Source of the DNA: Blattabacterium cuenoti | GTDB lineage: Bacteria > Bacteroidota > Bacteroidia > Flavobacteriales > Blattabacteriaceae | Direction of reading: 5' to 3' | NCBI RefSeq assembly: GCF_014251555.1 | Contig: NZ_CP059190.1 | Location: 267,377-331,376, forward strand | DNA length: 64,000 nt | Part shown: one piece after another, positions 62,151 through 64,000 of the stretch | Position numbering within the stretch: position 1 is the first letter of the stretch | How the letters are laid out: each line of letters starts with the position of its first letter | The notes under the pieces: model-generated | The model's database searches: none | What the model saw: the letters and a program-made list of their open reading frames with translations, nothing else | What the model was told of the DNA's origin: nothing | Translations under genes and position numbers: made by a program

Positions 62151-63053
62151 ATGAATAATAATAAAAAACTATTTTTAATAGATGCATATCCCCTTATTTA
62201 TCAAAGTTATTATGCTTACATCAATAAGCCTCTTTTTACTTCCAAAGGACTCAACACTTCGCCTATCATAAATTTCACATACTTTTTGATCAAAATATTA
62301 AATGATGAGAAGCCATCTTATATGGCTACTATTTTTGATGATAGTCAAGAAATTTCTTTTCGAAAAAAAGAATATTATAAGTATAAGGCTCATAGAAAAA
62401 AAACCCCGAAAGCTATTTGCATAGCAATTCCTTATATTAGAAAAATTTTAAAAACCTTTCAAATTTCTTGTTTTTATGCAAAAAATGGATATGAGGCCGA
62501 TGATCTTATCGGAACAATAGCTAAAAAAGCCGAAAATAAAGGATATATTATTTATATAATAACCTTGGACAAAGATTTTTTTCAATTGGTCACAGAAAAC
62601 ATTAAAGTTTATATACCTCCTTTTAAAGGAAATCCAAAAAAAATATTCGGAATAGAGGAAATCAAAGAAAAATTTGGAGTGACCCATCCAAAACAAGTTA
62701 TAGATTTATGGAGTATGATGGGAGATCCTTCTGATAATATACCAGGATTACCAGGAATAGGAGAAAAAAATGCTAAAAAATTTATTAAAAAATATGGAAG
62801 CATTGAAAATTTGTTAAATTCTACTCATCATCTTAATGGAAAAATTCAAAGAAATATTGAAGAAAACAAAAATTTAGGTCTTTTATCCAAGAAATTAATT
62901 ACTATTGTTACTAATATTCCTTTTTTTTCTTTTCATGAGAATAAATTTTATGTCAAAAAACCAAATTGGCATTCCATTAAAAAAATATTCGGAGAACTTG
63001 AATTCATCAGATTATTAAAAATAGCTCATCAATATTATAATCTTTTTCTATAA
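62151..63053 (+). CDS. polA: 5'-3' exonuclease, stand-alone remnant of DNA polymerase I
   Basis: The 300-residue protein corresponds to the N-terminal flap endonuclease domain of PolA, which removes RNA primers and flaps. It has LIDAYPLIYQSYYA at the start, GYEADDLIGTIA near residue 112, TLDKDFFQLV near residue 136 and the helix-hairpin-helix GDPSDNIPGLPGIGEKNA near residue 190. The 3'-5' exonuclease and polymerase domains, several hundred residues in a full PolA, are missing, and the downstream DNA belongs to nadD. The 25-base divergent gap to metG leaves little room for promoters. Confidence 0.92.
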   Translation: MNNNKKLFLIDAYPLIYQSYYAYINKPLFTSKGLNTSPIINFTYFLIKILNDEKPSYMATIFDDSQEISFRKKEYYKYKAHRKKTPKAICIAIPYIRKILKTFQISCFYAKNGYEADDLIGTIAKKAENKGYIIYIITLDKDFFQLVTENIKVYIPPFKGNPKKIFGIEEIKEKFGVTHPKQVIDLWSMMGDPSDNIPGLPGIGEKNAKKFIKKYGSIENLLNSTHHLNGKIQRNIEENKNLGLLSKKLITIVTNIPFFSFHENKFYVKKPNWHSIKKIFGELEFIRLLKIAHQYYNLFL

Positions 63054-63609
63054 AATTTATATTTTATCATGTAATTCCAAACTTCTGTATGAAGCATAGA
63101 TTTCATATTTTTTCCTTTTTGAATAGAATTTCGAATAAAAGAAGAAGATATTTCAATAATTGGAGCCTTCAAAAAAATTATATTATTCCGTTTAAAAACA
63201 GGATTGGAGAAATGACCAATTCTAGGGTAAACCAAAATATCATATTTATTCAAAATCATTTTATAATTTTTCCATTTTCTTAAAGAAGAAAAAGAATCTT
63301 GTCCCAAAACAAGATAAAATTGATTTTTAGGATATTTTTTCTCTATATTGGACAATGTATGAATTGTATAAGAAGGGGAATATCCATATTCTATATCCAA
63401 AACACTCATTTTATCATAACCATAAACAGCTATTTGAACCATTTTTATGCGGTGTTCATAATCTAAAAGATTTTTTTTTTTAATGGATTTTGTGGAGAAA
63501 CAACAAACCAAACATGATCTATATCTAAAAATTCTGTGATATGATTAGCAATAATTGTATGTCCTAAATGTATGGGATTAAATGATCCAAAATAAAGTCC
63601 TATTTTCAT
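63035..63609 (-). pseudogene. nadD: nadD, nicotinate-nucleotide adenylyltransferase, frameshifted in an A11 tract (possibly rescued by slippage)
   Basis: NadD adenylates nicotinate mononucleotide in NAD synthesis. From the ATG at 63609 the minus strand reads [20 protein letters not shown], the nucleotidyl-transferase start, and on to [11 protein letters not shown], then stops two codons later. The rest ([43 protein letters not shown]) is open in another frame, down to 63035. The switch falls in eleven A (plus-strand T 63471-63481); twelve A would restore a 191-residue protein of normal length and sequence. All catalytic motifs are intact on both sides, so the break is recent, tolerated through slippage, or a sequencing error. 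The 3' end overlaps convergent polA by 19 bases. Confidence 0.87.
63471..63481 (-). other. A11 homopolymer inside nadD, site of the frame break
   Basis: Eleven A on the minus strand follow CCATT. The upstream frame expects twelve (or nine) to reach AATCTTTTAGATTATG, the conserved continuation. Confidence 0.9.
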
Positions 63610-63626
63610 AACTAATCAATCAAACA

Positions 63627-63657
63627 AAAAATATCGAGCCTGTATCTCGATATTTTT
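63627..63657 (-). terminator. hairpin terminator after the porin-like gene
   Basis: A perfect 12-bp stem (AAAAATATCGAG with CTCGATATTTTT) and 7-base loop lies 40 bases beyond the stop of the minus-strand gene at 63697 and 18 bases before the nadD ATG. The A/T ends make it work as a terminator on either strand. Confidence 0.75.
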
Positions 63658-63696
63658 ATTTATACTCTTTATCTATCCTATCCTTACCTCATTATC

Positions 63697-64000
63697 TTAA
63701 ATCATCTTAATACGATAACTTAATCCTAAAATGATAAAATGATTATTCTTATTTTCTTTTTTAATTTGATCTAAATTGTAATTAACTCTTTGATTTTGAT
63801 ACAAAAAATGAAAACTTAGATCTTCATTTTTGATAATAGGAAGAAATTCTATCCCTCCGTAATAAGTATATGCTTTTTTAAACAATTTATTCTCACCCAA
63901 AATATCATTGACTCCTTTTTTAGAAGTTCCCATTTCATAAACTCCTTTTGCAATCAAATTCCATTTTGGAATAAAATTGTATTTCAATTTCACTAAATAA
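63697..64000 (-). CDS. C-terminal end of a probable outer-membrane beta-barrel (porin-like) protein
   Basis: The frame is open to the window edge, so only the last 101 or so residues are seen. They form alternating polar and aromatic stretches typical of beta strands (KLKYNFIPKWNLIAKGVYEM, YGGIEFLPI, LSFHFLYQNQ, HFIILGLSYRIK), and the end LSYRIKMI resembles the last strand of Bacteroidetes porins such as the phosphate-selective OprO/OprP-like group. The exact family is uncertain. Residue 63993 is a GTG valine codon, not a start. Confidence 0.6.
   Translation of the reverse strand, partial: YLVKLKYNFIPKWNLIAKGVYEMGTSKKGVNDILGENKLFKKAYTYYGGIEFLPIIKNEDLSFHFLYQNQRVNYNLDQIKKENKNNHFIILGLSYRIKMI

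Overview
The window is a strongly AT-rich, very compact stretch of bacterial core genome. Gene content points to the Flavobacteriales, and the best match is Blattabacterium, the cockroach endosymbiont. The evidence is: Bacteroidetes-type proteins and gene orders (a DAHP synthase/chorismate mutase fusion inside a pheA-aminotransferase-tyrA operon; a PiT-PhoU fusion phosphate permease; YtxH plus holin-like pair; MtaB; a flavobacterial DnaG), -33/-7 promoters of the Bacteroidetes type, a mevalonate-pathway enzyme, no phage, IS or CRISPR, and many long poly-A tracts. The assignment is an inference; other flavobacterial insect symbionts are not formally excluded.

Layout. 1-8567: end of mraY, then murD-ftsW-murG-murC-ftsQ-ftsA-ftsZ, a division and cell-wall operon with overlapping genes. 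8588-18614: hisS, pnuC, a phosphopantetheinyl transferase, mrp, a purine nucleoside phosphorylase, murB, ytxH/holin-like pair, rlmB, pheS, a conserved hypothetical, cvpA and a LuxE-like acyl-protein synthetase. 18618-31918: PiT-PhoU transporter, ruvA, der, trmD, argH, gyrB, uppP, truB, rpsP, two tandem tRNA-Gln, a dicarboxylate/amino-acid symporter, mvaD and tRNA-His. 31920-43831: aspC, rsmG, an amidohydrolase, lysS, broken lipB, mtaB, peroxiredoxin, dnaG, rpe, fabI, metK. 43869-47793: the phenylalanine/tyrosine operon. 47981-64000: mntH, rplI-rpsR-rpsF-gltX-mnmE, prmC, ligA, lon, lysA, tRNA-Ser, metG, a stand-alone 5'-3' exonuclease (polA remnant), broken nadD, and the C-terminal end of a probable outer-membrane porin.

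Genes work together in peptidoglycan synthesis (mraY, murB/C/D/G, ftsW, uppP, lysA), division (ftsQAZ), translation (five aminoacyl-tRNA synthetases, ribosomal proteins, tRNA/rRNA modification), aromatic amino-acid supply for the host, and a reduced replication/repair set (gyrB, dnaG, ligA, ruvA, exonuclease).

No gene-free stretch exceeds about 190 bases. The largest gaps are 47794-47980 (promoters for pheA and mntH), 56428-56577 (lon promoter and 5' dyad) and 13166-13290 (nothing recognisable).

The most notable observation is that two genes, lipB (36361-37087) and nadD (63035-63609, minus), are each broken by a one-base frameshift inside a run of exactly eleven A residues, with everything else in the reading frames conserved. 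Intact neighbours (murD, ligA, metG, hisS, gyrB) carry equally long in-frame A runs. This fits decoding that depends on, or tolerates, polymerase slippage at poly-A tracts. I found no wholly new multi-gene system.
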